A DNA stretch of 21,013 nucleotides from an archaeon. GTDB taxonomy: Archaea > Thermoproteota > Nitrososphaeria > Nitrososphaerales > CADDZS01. Below the pieces are notes generated by a model. The model made no database searches, was not told the DNA's origin, and was given only the letters and a program-made list of their open reading frames with translations. Shown piece after piece: positions 6,346-14,695 of this stretch. The stretch is taken from assembly GCA_021792315.1 (NCBI GenBank), contig JAJYUX010000020.1:1-21013 (forward strand), written 5' to 3'. Numbering within the stretch: the stretch's first letter is position 1; every line of letters begins with the position of its first letter. Position numbers and translations under genes: made by a program.

Positions 6346-8166
6346 ATGACTGAAACGGCAACCACTCATTCTGGAGTCAAAAAAAAGGATGAGCTTAATT
6401 CTATGCGAGAAATGAAAGTACCTCTAATTGAAAGCGGGGCAGATGCATTCTTGGAAGTACTGCGATCTCTTCCAGGAGTGGACTATATCTTTGCAGATGT
6501 CGGAACTGATCATGCACCACTTGTTGAAGCCCTTGCTAAGTCAAAGGTATTTGGCAAGAGCTTTCCTAAGATAATCACTGCTCCTCACGAAATAGTTGCA
6601 GCTGCAATGGCTATGGGTTATTACTGCGCTTCTGGAAAACCTCAATTGGTTCTAGTGCATACCGTTCCCGGAACTTTGCAAGCTCATGGGATGGTTGGTA
6701 ATTCATTTTCTGCGCAGATTCCATTCATTCTTGTGGCAGGAAGAACACCAATCACAGAATTCGGTGTATTCGGTGGAAAATCAATTGCAATCCACTGGAC
6801 ACAGGAGTCACGCGACCAAGGTTCTTTAATTAGAGATTACGTGAAGTGGGACTTTGAACACCGTACCAATGTGCAGCTTGTGGATATCGTTTATCGAGCG
6901 TATCGCGTCGCAATGACGGAACCAAGAGGACCTGTCTATTTGATCTTCCCAAGGGAGACTTGGTCAGAGAAAATAGATCCCAATTTCGAAATTCCGAAAA
7001 GGAAGAATTTTGAACCTCCAACCTCGCCACAGGGGGACCACGCTGCTCTCAGGAAAATAGTTAGGACGCTCGTAGACTCAGAAACACCGGTTGTCGTGCC
7101 GGATCTGTTAGGAAGGAACCCCAACGCCGTACAACCATTGGTCGATCTGTGTACTCTCCTCTCGTTGCCTGTGACTCCAACATTCACTAGGATGAATTAT
7201 CCTACAAATGATTATCATTTTGTTGGGCAGCATGGATTGGGTGGTCAGCAAGGTGCTTCGTCAAGATACTTCAAGAGTGCAGACAGTTTGCTCTTCTTGG
7301 ATGTAGCCGTCCCTTGGGTTCCTGAATTGGGGCGACCTCGCAGTGATGCTAAGGTCATGATGATGGACTTGGATCCGGCAGTCTTGACCATCCCTACTTG
7401 GGGTTTTCCAATAGATCTTGCTGTTGCTTGCGATACAAATCTTGCAGTTCGTAGCATGATTGAAGAAGGAAAGCGAATCCTTGAGAAGGAACCAGAAACA
7501 AGAAGACGACTTGAGGAGCGAGCTGACAAAATTGCGGAAGACCATCGAAAATTCAAGAAAGTTTTGGCAGATGATGTTGAAAGAGTGAGCAAAGACAAAC
7601 CTATAGACTTTGTTTGGCTCTCACACTGCATAGGGAAGGTGAAGGATGCAGACACGATTGTCCTGAATGAATATGACTTACGACCAAACTACGTAGAATT
7701 CACCAAACCCAACACATTATTTGGGAATCCGAGACTCGGCTGTCTCGGTTGGGGTATCGGCGGAGCTATCGGAATGAAATTTGCTGCGCCGGAAAAGACT
7801 GTAATCGCCACTTTGGGGGATGGCGCTTATATTGCAGGAGTGCCTACTGCAGGTCACTTCACGGCTAACACCTACGGCGTTCCAGTACTATTCGTTATTT
7901 TTAACAATCAATGTTGGAATGCCTCCAAGTCTTCAACGGTCTACATGTATCCAGATGGATTCGGGGCCAAGTCTGATGATTTCCCTGGAGTAGATCTGAG
8001 ACCGTCACCAGATTATGCTGGAATCGCTAAAGCGTGTGGAGCTTATGGAGAGACTGTCGAGGACCCTGGAGAACTCGAGTCAGCGTTGAGTAGGGCGCTG
8101 GATGCAACAAAAAGACAGAAGAGGCAAGCTTTGCTGAATGTTATTTGCAAATATCCATCAGTATAG
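6346..8166 (+). CDS. Thiamine diphosphate-dependent enzyme, acetolactate synthase/benzoylformate decarboxylase type
   Basis: A 606-residue protein with the three-domain layout of the acetolactate synthase/2-oxo acid decarboxylase superfamily. The N-terminal PYR domain has the cofactor-activating Glu (E82 in TAPHEIVAAAMAMGY). The central domain (about 210-370) is Rossmann-like. The C-terminal PP domain has the GDG...NN Mg-ThDP motif (G491-D492-G493 and N520-N521 in FVIFNNQCW). Members perform 2-oxo acid decarboxylation, carboligation, or oxalyl-CoA type cleavage. The context of acid decarboxylases and aldehyde-oxidising molybdoenzymes makes a 2-oxo acid decarboxylase giving an aldehyde attractive, but that is inference. 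The first 20 or so residues are a poorly conserved, Lys/Thr-rich tail. The epimerase starts 52 bases downstream with its own TATA box. Confidence 0.92.
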   Translation: MTETATTHSGVKKKDELNSMREMKVPLIESGADAFLEVLRSLPGVDYIFADVGTDHAPLVEALAKSKVFGKSFPKIITAPHEIVAAAMAMGYYCASGKPQLVLVHTVPGTLQAHGMVGNSFSAQIPFILVAGRTPITEFGVFGGKSIAIHWTQESRDQGSLIRDYVKWDFEHRTNVQLVDIVYRAYRVAMTEPRGPVYLIFPRETWSEKIDPNFEIPKRKNFEPPTSPQGDHAALRKIVRTLVDSETPVVVPDLLGRNPNAVQPLVDLCTLLSLPVTPTFTRMNYPTNDYHFVGQHGLGGQQGASSRYFKSADSLLFLDVAVPWVPELGRPRSDAKVMMMDLDPAVLTIPTWGFPIDLAVACDTNLAVRSMIEEGKRILEKEPETRRRLEERADKIAEDHRKFKKVLADDVERVSKDKPIDFVWLSHCIGKVKDADTIVLNEYDLRPNYVEFTKPNTLFGNPRLGCLGWGIGGAIGMKFAAPEKTVIATLGDGAYIAGVPTAGHFTANTYGVPVLFVIFNNQCWNASKSSTVYMYPDGFGAKSDDFPGVDLRPSPDYAGIAKACGAYGETVEDPGELESALSRALDATKRQKRQALLNVICKYPSV

Positions 8167-8185
8167 TCACGGTCCCTAACGAAGA

Positions 8186-8195
8186 GCTAAATAAC
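8186..8195 (+). promoter_or_regulatory. TATA box (GCTAAATAAC) of the epimerase gene
   Basis: TAAATAAC begins 31 bases before ATG 8219, the spacing for a transcript starting at or beside the start codon. The same octamer occurs before the CoA-transferase at 9222-9229, which supports it being a real promoter motif. Confidence 0.6.
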
Positions 8196-8218
8196 TGGGC
8201 GGTCGAGGGAAGGTCAAC

Positions 8219-9145
8219 ATGGCTGTTCTTGTTACTGGTGCGACTGGGTTTGTTGGTTCTTTTTTTGTCAGGAAACTGGTAGAGGAAGGAGAACAAGTGG
8301 TTGGATTCGACGTATCTACGAATCCAGCAATGCTTAGGGGTATCTCCGAAAAGATTACTCTTCAAAAGGGAGACGTCATGGATCTGCCCTCAGTTTTGCG
8401 AGTCGTGAAACAAAAGTCAGTCGACACAATTGTGCACATAGGTGCGTTCACGAAGGTAGATAGTGACGAGAATCCTTACCAGTCGTTCAGGATTAATGGT
8501 GAAGGAACGATGAACCTACTCGAAGCATCGCGAATTAGCGGGGTCAAGAGATTCGTGCTTATGAGTGCTGTGGATGTGTACGGGGAAAAACCGCCCTCAG
8601 AGAACCGGTTACAGCCCGTAACGGAAGAGGCACAAGTCGACCCAACAGGCATGATTGGCATAATGAAATATTGCGCGGAAAGGTGCGGTTTGTACTACTC
8701 TACTACATACGGGCTCGATTTTGTGGCAATGAGATTTACAGCGATTTTTGGACCGGGTAAGAGTCTAGCTAGTAGACACACAGAATTGACGGTTGAAAAT
8801 ACTATCGAAAATGCAATTCAAGGAAAGAGTTCGTCAGTCAACACTTCATCAAAGGACCTCCTCTATGTCCGGGACGCAGCGAATTTTCTTTACAAGGCAA
8901 GCAAAGTAAGACCACTGAAGAGTCACGTTTACAACGCTGGTGCTGGGAAACTAACATCGCCAAAGGAAATAGCAGATGCCATACAGTCTGTTTTTCCAGG
9001 TGTAAAAGTAGATTACGTAGATAACGGCAAGCGGACAATGCTTGCAGCAAACGATAGAGCTAAAAGTGAGTTGGGTTACTCTCCTCAGTTCGACTTGATC
9101 AAAGCTTTCAAGGATTACCGTGATTGCAAGATGAGCTTGGCCTAG
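8219..9145 (+). CDS. NAD-dependent epimerase/dehydratase-family protein (extended SDR), atypical active site
   Basis: A 308-residue extended short-chain dehydrogenase. The N-terminal Rossmann loop is VLVTGATGFVGSFF, followed by GDVMDLPSV and the NAD-binding IVHIGAFTKVD. The substrate-side signature LMSAVDVYG supplies the conserved Ser, but the catalytic YxxxK is IGIMK: the Tyr is replaced by Ile while the Lys is kept. The C-terminal end has the usual RAKSELGYSPQ motif. The family includes sugar-nucleotide epimerases, dehydratases and sterol or aromatic alcohol dehydrogenases. Without the Tyr, ordinary hydride-transfer chemistry is doubtful, so it may be a lyase, a binding protein or use another residue. 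It lies between the ThDP enzyme and the CoA-transferase genes, each with its own TATA box. Confidence 0.88.
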   Translation: MAVLVTGATGFVGSFFVRKLVEEGEQVVGFDVSTNPAMLRGISEKITLQKGDVMDLPSVLRVVKQKSVDTIVHIGAFTKVDSDENPYQSFRINGEGTMNLLEASRISGVKRFVLMSAVDVYGEKPPSENRLQPVTEEAQVDPTGMIGIMKYCAERCGLYYSTTYGLDFVAMRFTAIFGPGKSLASRHTELTVENTIENAIQGKSSSVNTSSKDLLYVRDAANFLYKASKVRPLKSHVYNAGAGKLTSPKEIADAIQSVFPGVKVDYVDNGKRTMLAANDRAKSELGYSPQFDLIKAFKDYRDCKMSLA

Positions 9146-9219
9146 TTTCTTCAACTAATATCCGCCGAAATTTCAATTATACTCTGATCCTCGTAAATCT
9201 GATCAAAGATCCGCCAAGA

Positions 9220-9229
9220 CTTAAATAAC
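9220..9229 (+). promoter_or_regulatory. TATA box (CTTAAATAAC) of the CoA-transferase operon
   Basis: TAAATAAC at 9222-9229 repeats the octamer found before the epimerase. Transcription should begin near 9248-9253, which decides against the most upstream TTG (9243) as start codon and favours TTG 9258. Confidence 0.6.
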
Positions 9230-9257
9230 AATCGCAGAATTTTTGCGACTGAAGAAA

Positions 9258-10202
9258 TTCTTGGATTTCGTAGAAGCAAGACGCAAAATTGAAGAAAAAG
9301 ATCATTCGCCTCGAGATAAGTTAACTACTTCGGAAGATGCGGTGAAACTGATCAAGAATGGAGATCATGTTGCGATAGGAGGGATAATGTATTCTAGAAC
9401 CCCGATGACCATGGTTCGTGAAATAATTCGAAGTAGGTTGAAGAATCTGACTGCATCAAGACTGCTGTTCTCGTTTGAATCAGATTTGTTATTTGTTGCT
9501 GACAGCGTGAACACGGTAATCACGAGTTGGATCAGCATGGCCGTGACTTGGGGAGTTTCGAAAGTTATGAGACAATACGCTGAGAGTGGGACAGTGAAAA
9601 TTGAAGAGTGGAGCCACGCTTCTATGAACCTTCGCTACAAGGCAGGAGCTATGGGAGTGCCGTTCCTTCCCACGCTATCCCAGCTTGGTTCTGACCTAAT
9701 GAAGGTAACAGATGCGAAGGAAATGGACTGTCCGTTCACTGGCCAGAAACTTTGTTTGGTACCGGCTCTTTATCCTGATGTGGCTATAATTCATGTTCAG
9801 CGAGCTGACAAGCTTGGTAATTGTCAAGTTGACGGAATGCCTTTTGCTGACGCAGATATAGCTCGGGCAGCGAACAAAGTCATAATAACTGCGGAAGAGA
9901 TCGTCAGTACAGATAGAATTCGAAGAGAGGGGGACAAGACCTTCATACCATTCTTCTGTGTCGACGCCGTAGTCGAGACTCCTTTCGGCTCCTACCCTCA
10001 CGAATGCCCTGGTATGTATCAGGCCGATTACGAATTCTTCCACAAGTATGGTGAAACCGTTGGAAGGAAAGGAACTGAATGGGTGAAGGAATACCTACGA
10101 GATTATGTCTATGAACCAAAATCCTTCAATGATTACTTGGCAAAATTCGGAGTTTCAAGCCTTTTGAAGAATGTTTCGCTCTCTAGGGAATTGGTCGCAT
10201 AG
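9258..10202 (+). CDS. CoA-transferase subunit A, glutaconate CoA-transferase type
   Basis: Alpha subunit of a family I two-subunit CoA-transferase. TSEDAVKLIKNGDHVAIGG begins the Rossmann-like domain; then IKIEEWSHA-like (seen as VKIEEWSHASMNLRYKAGAM) and GVPFLPTLSQLGSD match GctA proteins, as does ADIARAANKVIITAEEIV. The frame can be extended to TTG 9243, but the TATA box places the transcript start after that codon, so TTG 9258 (LDFVEARRK) is preferred; no ATG is available before the conserved core. Subunit B follows after 14 bases. Family members swap CoA between short acyl-CoA and dicarboxylic or oxo acids; IpdA of steroid degradation is a relative that hydrolyses a ring instead. The substrate is not readable. 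Confidence 0.88.
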   Translation, partial: FLDFVEARRKIEEKDHSPRDKLTTSEDAVKLIKNGDHVAIGGIMYSRTPMTMVREIIRSRLKNLTASRLLFSFESDLLFVADSVNTVITSWISMAVTWGVSKVMRQYAESGTVKIEEWSHASMNLRYKAGAMGVPFLPTLSQLGSDLMKVTDAKEMDCPFTGQKLCLVPALYPDVAIIHVQRADKLGNCQVDGMPFADADIARAANKVIITAEEIVSTDRIRREGDKTFIPFFCVDAVVETPFGSYPHECPGMYQADYEFFHKYGETVGRKGTEWVKEYLRDYVYEPKSFNDYLAKFGVSSLLKNVSLSRELVA

Positions 10203-10216
10203 CTGGCGAAATCATA

Positions 10217-10987
10217 ATGGTGAATTATACAACCGCAGAACTGGTCGCAGTGATGGCTTCGAGGGAGCTTGAAGATAAGAAAACTGTCTTCGTTGGTGCT
10301 GGTCTTCCGTTGATATCAGCGGCGATAGCTCAGCAGACGCACGCGCCTGGACTCAGCATCATCTTTGAGGGAGGTGCAGTCGCGCCCATGATCCATCAGA
10401 CTCTCATTCCATATTCAACTAACGAAACACGGGCAACGCGCAGGTCACTAATGGTTTCTTCGCCCATGGATCTATTCAACTTACAACAGAGAGGTTACAT
10501 AGACTATGGATTCTTGGGCGGCGCTCAGATCGATAAGTATGGCAACATCAACACTTCTGTGATAGGAGATTTCGAACATCCCAAGGTGAGACTTCCAGGG
10601 AGCGGAGGAGCAAATGATATTGCGTCTTGTTGTACTCAAACCATAATTGCCACTCATCACGAAAAGAGAAGATTTGTTGAGAAACTAGATTTTCTGACAA
10701 GTCCGGGCTACCTCAGTGGTGAAAATAGCAGACAGAAATCAGGGATCATATTTGGTAAACCTGAGAAGCTAATCAGTCATCTTTGTGTAATGGATTACAA
10801 TCAGAAATCAGGAATCATGAGGGTGAAGAAGCTGCACAAGGGTGTGACTATGGTGGAAGTTCTGGAAAACACTGGCTTCAAGCCAGAGATCGCGGAGAAC
10901 ATTGAAATCACGAGTCCTCCGACTGAGAAAGAAATTCAGATATTGAGGGATTTGGACAAAGAAGGTTTGTACGTTCCCCACACTTGA
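10217..10987 (+). CDS. CoA-transferase subunit B, glutaconate CoA-transferase type
   Basis: A 256-residue beta subunit. It has the family's nucleophile region LSIIFEGGAVAP, with Glu51 lining up with the catalytic Glu54 of Acidaminococcus GctB that carries CoA. Also present are DYGFLGGAQIDKYGNINTS and GSGGANDIASCC. The Glu favours genuine CoA transfer over the Glu-less IpdAB hydrolase branch. It starts 14 bases after subunit A and is followed after 91 bases by an amidohydrolase on the same strand. The pair likely activates a carboxylic acid made or used by the neighbouring decarboxylases; that link is inference. Confidence 0.9.
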   Translation: MVNYTTAELVAVMASRELEDKKTVFVGAGLPLISAAIAQQTHAPGLSIIFEGGAVAPMIHQTLIPYSTNETRATRRSLMVSSPMDLFNLQQRGYIDYGFLGGAQIDKYGNINTSVIGDFEHPKVRLPGSGGANDIASCCTQTIIATHHEKRRFVEKLDFLTSPGYLSGENSRQKSGIIFGKPEKLISHLCVMDYNQKSGIMRVKKLHKGVTMVEVLENTGFKPEIAENIEITSPPTEKEIQILRDLDKEGLYVPHT

Positions 10988-11046
10988 TTCAACTTTCTAC
11001 GATACTGATTGCAGAATTTGGCGATCAGTGTTGCGGTGAGGCGCTT

Positions 11047-11082
11047 ATGGCTCGGGACCAAAGAATAGATGATATCAGATGA
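11047..11082 (+). CDS. Candidate 11-codon upstream ORF before the amidohydrolase
   Basis: MARDQRIDDIR and a stop, with a strong archaeal ribosome-binding sequence GGTGAGG at 11035-11041, 5 bases before its ATG. Its TGA overlaps the amidohydrolase ATG (ATGA at 11079-11082) in another frame, the arrangement of translational coupling. It may be a leader peptide or a chance short frame; no homology can be judged at this length. Confidence 0.25.
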   Translation: MARDQRIDDIR

Positions 11083-11927
11083 AGTACATCGATTGCCACA
11101 CACACATTACACCTCACAACATGCTGAGAAAGTCGTCATTGGAGTTTTATCTTATGGGGAGAGAGGGAAACCAAGAGATCAAGAGGATTGTGGATGATCC
11201 AGCTTTTTTTGTTGACATTTTGGACGAAGCTAATGTGGAGAAGGCCTTTCTAATCACCATTGTCTCTCCTGACATCGAAGGACAGCCATTTGAGTATAAT
11301 GACTTTATTGCGAAATACGCGAGGAATTTTCCTGACAGACTGATTCCAATCGGCTCTATTAGTCCCCGCCTTACTATCGATGCCAAGAAAGATTTTGAGT
11401 ACGTGATAGACTACTTGGGAATGAAAGGACTTAAGATTCATCCTCCACATCAGCTGGTTTATCCAAACGAGTATAGAACTGGTAACTCGAAGTTGGCGAT
11501 TCTGTATTCGATGGCTCAAGAAAGACACATTCCAGTAGTAATTCACACCGGCACTTCCACGTTTCCTGGGGCGCGAAACGTATACGGCGATCCAATCTAC
11601 ACTGACGATATCGGAGTCGACTATCCTGATCTCACTGTGATACTCGCTCATGGGGGAAGGCCGCTGTGGACGCAGACTGCATTCTTTCTTGTTCGCCGGC
11701 ACAAGAATTTCTATTTGGACGTGTCGGGTACACCGCCTCGCTCGCTTCTTAATTACTTTCCAAGGCTAGAAGAAGTCTCGGAAAAAGTAATGTTCGGCTC
11801 AGATTGGGCGGGTCCAATGATACCGGGAATTAAGACGAATATTGAAGAGCTTCTGAAACTGCCTCTCTCAGAAAAGGCGAAAGAGAACGTATTGCGTAAT
11901 ACTGCTCTAAAGGCTCTTCGCTACTAG
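11079..11927 (+). CDS. Amidohydrolase 2 (ACMSD-type) family protein
   Basis: A 282-residue TIM-barrel metal-dependent enzyme of the amidohydrolase-2 family. Metal ligands expected for ACMSD-type enzymes are all visible: HxH at 7-9 (DCHTH), His156 (VVIHTGTS), His191 (VILAHGGRP) and Asp242 (MFGSDWAGP); KIHP with His121 is also typical. Known members are non-oxidative decarboxylases (2-amino-3-carboxymuconate semialdehyde, gamma-resorcylate, 5-carboxyvanillate) and hydratases or lactonases. It is shorter than the roughly 320-340 residues usual for the decarboxylases, so a hydrolase or lactonase role is also open. It follows the CoA-transferase genes by 91 bases and converges on UbiD-2. Confidence 0.9.
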   Translation: MKYIDCHTHITPHNMLRKSSLEFYLMGREGNQEIKRIVDDPAFFVDILDEANVEKAFLITIVSPDIEGQPFEYNDFIAKYARNFPDRLIPIGSISPRLTIDAKKDFEYVIDYLGMKGLKIHPPHQLVYPNEYRTGNSKLAILYSMAQERHIPVVIHTGTSTFPGARNVYGDPIYTDDIGVDYPDLTVILAHGGRPLWTQTAFFLVRRHKNFYLDVSGTPPRSLLNYFPRLEEVSEKVMFGSDWAGPMIPGIKTNIEELLKLPLSEKAKENVLRNTALKALRY

Positions 11928-11988
11928 AGCTGCTCTGTACCATTTAATCACCGTCTTTCCACAGTTATATGGACTAAATGGGCCATCG

Positions 11989-13356
11989 CTATATCTTGCC
12001 ATCCTTCTTCATTTGGGCAATCTCCTCCAAACTGGGAATTCGAGATCTTTCTGCGAAGGATTTTCCCAAAGGTTTTGTCGCGTCTATGAGTAAGAGGCTC
12101 CATACTCTATTCTCGTCCTCGCCCTCCGCTGAAGGGTCAAGCATCTGCCCATAAACGCGAGGAATGATAGTGGTATCTTTCGCCGGGTTGCAACGTGTTG
12201 CTATTGCCCAGATAACCTCTTCTGGATTTCGTGAATTAATGTCGTCGTCGACTGCGATGCAAACCTTGATACTGTCGTTCGCTGCAATTGCGGCAAGCAT
12301 CGCACGTTTAGCATCACCTTCTCGCTCTTTCTTTAGGGAAATCACGAAGAAGAATGTCTGCAGGAAATTGGCGGACTTTATGCCACTGATCTCCTCTTTC
12401 AATCGCTCTTGAGTCATAACCGTTTTTGCTATGAAATAATAACCTAATTCTGCCGAACGAGCTGTGATGCTGTAGTATATGGGATCCTTTCGCTGAGTTA
12501 TCTTCCTTATGACAACAACAGGGCGCATGCCTCTAACTCCATAATAACCTGTGAATTCACCGTAAGGAGCTTCTATTTCCCTGGCACCTAGAAGTATCTC
12601 TCCTTCCATCACTATCTCGGCATCAGCTGGTACGAGCAGATCGGAATTTTCAGCCTTGACAAGCTGTATCGGGTGCCCTACAAGTGAGCCTGCAAGTTCG
12701 TACTCTCTTCCCTTAAGAGGTAAACCAGAAGCTCCTCCAATTCCGATTGCTGGGTGGTAACCTAGAACAATGGCAATCTTTAGAGTCTTGGCCATTCTTT
12801 CCGAGATCCTGTGTATATGCCAGAGATGCCTAGGTTCCAAGAGCACTCCGAATTTGTTCTTGCCTTTCAGTAGGAATCTGTGGAAGGATATGTTTTGCTT
12901 TCCTGTTTCGGGATCTCTGACAACGACAAACCCTCCAGTCATATACGGTCCTGCATCCTTTTCATGCATAGTAACGATTGGATATTTCGTAAGATCGATG
13001 TCCTTCTCATCGATGATGACCTCTTTACAGGGGCCAGTTGGTAGAACAATAGGTTGAATTTCCTCTTTCACTCGCTGAATTAGCGCGTCGTTAATCTTCT
13101 CAAACTCGCTGTCGACAGGCAAGTTAAGGGCAAGTGCGAGTCTTCTTCTAGTCGAGAGAACATTTACCAGAACAGGTATATCGTAACCCTTGACGTTTTC
13201 AAACAGAATCGCAGGTCCTTTCTCCCCTTGGGTTTTCATGTGAATAGCAGCAATCTCGAACTTGGTGGTGACTTCCTTTGTTTCTCTCTTCAGTTCTTTA
13301 TTCTGTTCCAAAAGCTTCAGATAACTACGAAAAGTGGACGGATTTTCTTCGAACAT
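11989..13356 (-). CDS. UbiD-family decarboxylase 2 (UbiD-2)
   Basis: A 455-residue prenylated-FMN decarboxylase homologue with the full set of family residues: N155 and R160 (KQNISFHRF), His177 (LEPRHLWHI), metal-ligand Glu218 (GREYELAGS), and the catalytic Glu pair E262 and E267 in EIEAPYGEFTGYYG. The C-terminal CIAVDDDIN and VIWAIATRCNP segments are typical. Overall layout is close to well-characterised UbiD proteins, so it should be active if prenyl-FMN is supplied. A TATA box 23-32 bases before the ATG suggests a leaderless transcript. It shares a 244-base divergent promoter region with the nitrilase-family gene. Substrate is unknown. Confidence 0.95.
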   Translation of the reverse strand: MFEENPSTFRSYLKLLEQNKELKRETKEVTTKFEIAAIHMKTQGEKGPAILFENVKGYDIPVLVNVLSTRRRLALALNLPVDSEFEKINDALIQRVKEEIQPIVLPTGPCKEVIIDEKDIDLTKYPIVTMHEKDAGPYMTGGFVVVRDPETGKQNISFHRFLLKGKNKFGVLLEPRHLWHIHRISERMAKTLKIAIVLGYHPAIGIGGASGLPLKGREYELAGSLVGHPIQLVKAENSDLLVPADAEIVMEGEILLGAREIEAPYGEFTGYYGVRGMRPVVVIRKITQRKDPIYYSITARSAELGYYFIAKTVMTQERLKEEISGIKSANFLQTFFFVISLKKEREGDAKRAMLAAIAANDSIKVCIAVDDDINSRNPEEVIWAIATRCNPAKDTTIIPRVYGQMLDPSAEGEDENRVWSLLLIDATKPLGKSFAERSRIPSLEEIAQMKKDGKI

Positions 13357-13378
13357 TGAAAAAGTGAAGTTCGCTTTG

Positions 13379-13388
13379 ATTATAAATA
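13379..13388 (-). promoter_or_regulatory. TATA box (TATTTATAAT) of UbiD-2
   Basis: Read on the minus strand, the box begins 32 bases before the ATG at 13356, the classic archaeal spacing for a leaderless mRNA. An ACCGAA...TTCGGT inverted repeat (13394-13417) lies directly upstream of it, where a regulator could meet the BRE. Confidence 0.65.
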
Positions 13389-13393
13389 TCTTG

Positions 13394-13417
13394 ACCGAAG
13401 CATCAGATCAATTCGGT
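13394..13417. repeat. Inverted repeat ACCGAA-N12-TTCGGT upstream of UbiD-2
   Basis: Perfect 6-base arms at 13394-13399 and 13412-13417, starting 6 bases upstream of the UbiD-2 TATA box. Arm centres are 18 bases apart. A candidate operator; the arms are short enough to arise by chance. Confidence 0.3.
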
Positions 13418-13503
13418 TCAACAAGCGTTTACTTATTTTACATAACAAGAACAATCAGTCGAATGAAAGGAGCTGATAGAAAAATAGGGCTTCTTGGCCA
13501 ACA

Positions 13504-13541
13504 GGCTATCTGACTGAGCAGGATTATCGGCAGTCTTAGCC
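13504..13541. repeat. Imperfect hairpin GGCTA/GACTG...CAGTC/TAGCC
   Basis: Two nested 5-base stems (13504-13508 with 13537-13541, and 13512-13516 with 13531-13535) joined by an unequal internal loop. It lies just upstream of the nitrilase-family promoter in the divergent region. It could be an operator; it is outside the predicted transcript, so an RNA role is unlikely. Confidence 0.25.
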
Positions 13542-13552
13542 TTACCTAATCT

Positions 13553-13589
13553 CTTAAATCCAGGCTGGCTTTGTCTCACATTTAAGGAG
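13553..13589 (+). promoter_or_regulatory. TATA-like box and ribosome binding site of the nitrilase-family gene
   Basis: CTTAAAT at 13553-13559 is 42-48 bases before ATG 13601. AAGGAG at 13584-13589 lies 11 bases before it. Together they imply a short leader, unlike the leaderless genes nearby. Confidence 0.4.
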
Positions 13590-13600
13590 TAGGAAATCAA

Positions 13601-14614
13601 ATGACTGAGCTTTATCAGATTACTTGCGTACAAACTGTTATCCATTCCTGCGGGGGAGTAGATGTTGCGGAATCTAGAATTCGCAGAAAGGCGAACTTGG
13701 GCAGAGCTCTGGAGCTCTTGGATCGACGTTGCGGTGGACGAAGAGCGGGTTCAATGAAAATTGCAGTGTTTCCCGAATTCTTCTTGGCTGGAATTCCGTC
13801 GAAAGAGACCGCAAAAGAGTGGATAGAGAAGGCTTGCATAGAAACCCCGGGAGAAGAAACAGATAGATTTGGCGAGTATGCAAGGAAATATGGGCTATAC
13901 ATCGCGGGTAATGCCTACGCAGTAGATCGTGATCTTCCGGGTGCTTATTTTAACACGTCATTCGTTATAGATCCGCAAGGCAAAATTGTTTCCATCTATA
14001 AGAGAAATCACAGCTCGTATTGTTCTACTCCTGGTGACTTGTGGGATGAATTTCTAAAGAAGAAAGGTTACGACGCACTTTTTCCAGTGGTTGACTCTCC
14101 TCTTGGCAAATTGGCATGTTTCCCTTGCGGAGAGATAAACTTTCCAGAGGTTGCAAGGATGTTCAGAATGAAAGGAACTGAAGTATTACTCCACCCAACC
14201 GGAGAGCCTTACGGAGAGCATCGAGAAGGATGGGAACAGGCAAGAAGAACGAGGGCGTATGAAAACTTGTGCTACCTCGCCTCGACAAACCACAGCCAGC
14301 TCCTGAGTCCGGTCGAAGCTGAGTGGAGATCTCACGGGGGAAGCGAAATCATCGACTTTACTGGAAGAGTGATCGCCAAGATACAAGGCCCTGGGGAAGC
14401 TATGGTGTCAGCAACTGTTGACATTGACACATTAAGAAAAAGACGAGGAACTGGCGCTGACTGGTGTTCACAACTTAAAACCGAGATTTTTGCTCCTATG
14501 TATGAAAAGACAAAGATCTATCCAGTAAACAACTATCTGAACAAAAGAATGGAATCGCTTTCAGAGATCGACGAAACTAGGAAGAAAGCCTTCGCAACTA
14601 TGACACAGCAATGA
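13601..14614 (+). CDS. Nitrilase/carbon-nitrogen hydrolase family protein
   Basis: A 337-residue member of the nitrilase superfamily (nitrilases, aliphatic amidases, carbamoylases). The Glu-Lys-Cys catalytic set is visible: E59 in IAVFPEFFLAG, K134 in SIYKRNH, and C176 in FPCGEINFPEVARMF. The cysteine context CGEINFPE is nearer to amidases than to true nitrilases (CWENYMP-type). RRTRAYENLCYLASTNH is the usual substrate-loop segment. A reasonable role is release of a carboxylic acid from an amide, supplying substrate to the adjacent decarboxylases; that is inference. The start is supported by AAGGAG 11 bases upstream. It converges on the second molybdenum hydroxylase, 81 bases away. Confidence 0.92.
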   Translation: MTELYQITCVQTVIHSCGGVDVAESRIRRKANLGRALELLDRRCGGRRAGSMKIAVFPEFFLAGIPSKETAKEWIEKACIETPGEETDRFGEYARKYGLYIAGNAYAVDRDLPGAYFNTSFVIDPQGKIVSIYKRNHSSYCSTPGDLWDEFLKKKGYDALFPVVDSPLGKLACFPCGEINFPEVARMFRMKGTEVLLHPTGEPYGEHREGWEQARRTRAYENLCYLASTNHSQLLSPVEAEWRSHGGSEIIDFTGRVIAKIQGPGEAMVSATVDIDTLRKRRGTGADWCSQLKTEIFAPMYEKTKIYPVNNYLNKRMESLSEIDETRKKAFATMTQQ

Positions 14615-14695
14615 CTTGACACACAACTGTCATTTCAGAACGAATCTATCTGCGATTCAATTACATCGAAATAAGTCGAAAGGAAGTCCCCGAGC

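Noticed and set aside
10733..10818. Near-repeat CAGAAATCAGG(G/A)ATCAT at two places in CoA-transferase B
   Set aside because: It encodes QKSGI twice within a coding sequence, with no sign of a DNA-level element.
11940..11981. CCATTTA...TAAATGG inverted repeat between the amidohydrolase and UbiD-2 ends
   Set aside because: Seven-base A/T-rich arms with a 28-base loop and no T-run; too weak to call a bidirectional terminator.
13433..13645. 70-codon minus-strand frame in the UbiD-2/nitrilase divergent region
   Set aside because: It crosses the nitrilase start and promoter elements and shows no protein features.
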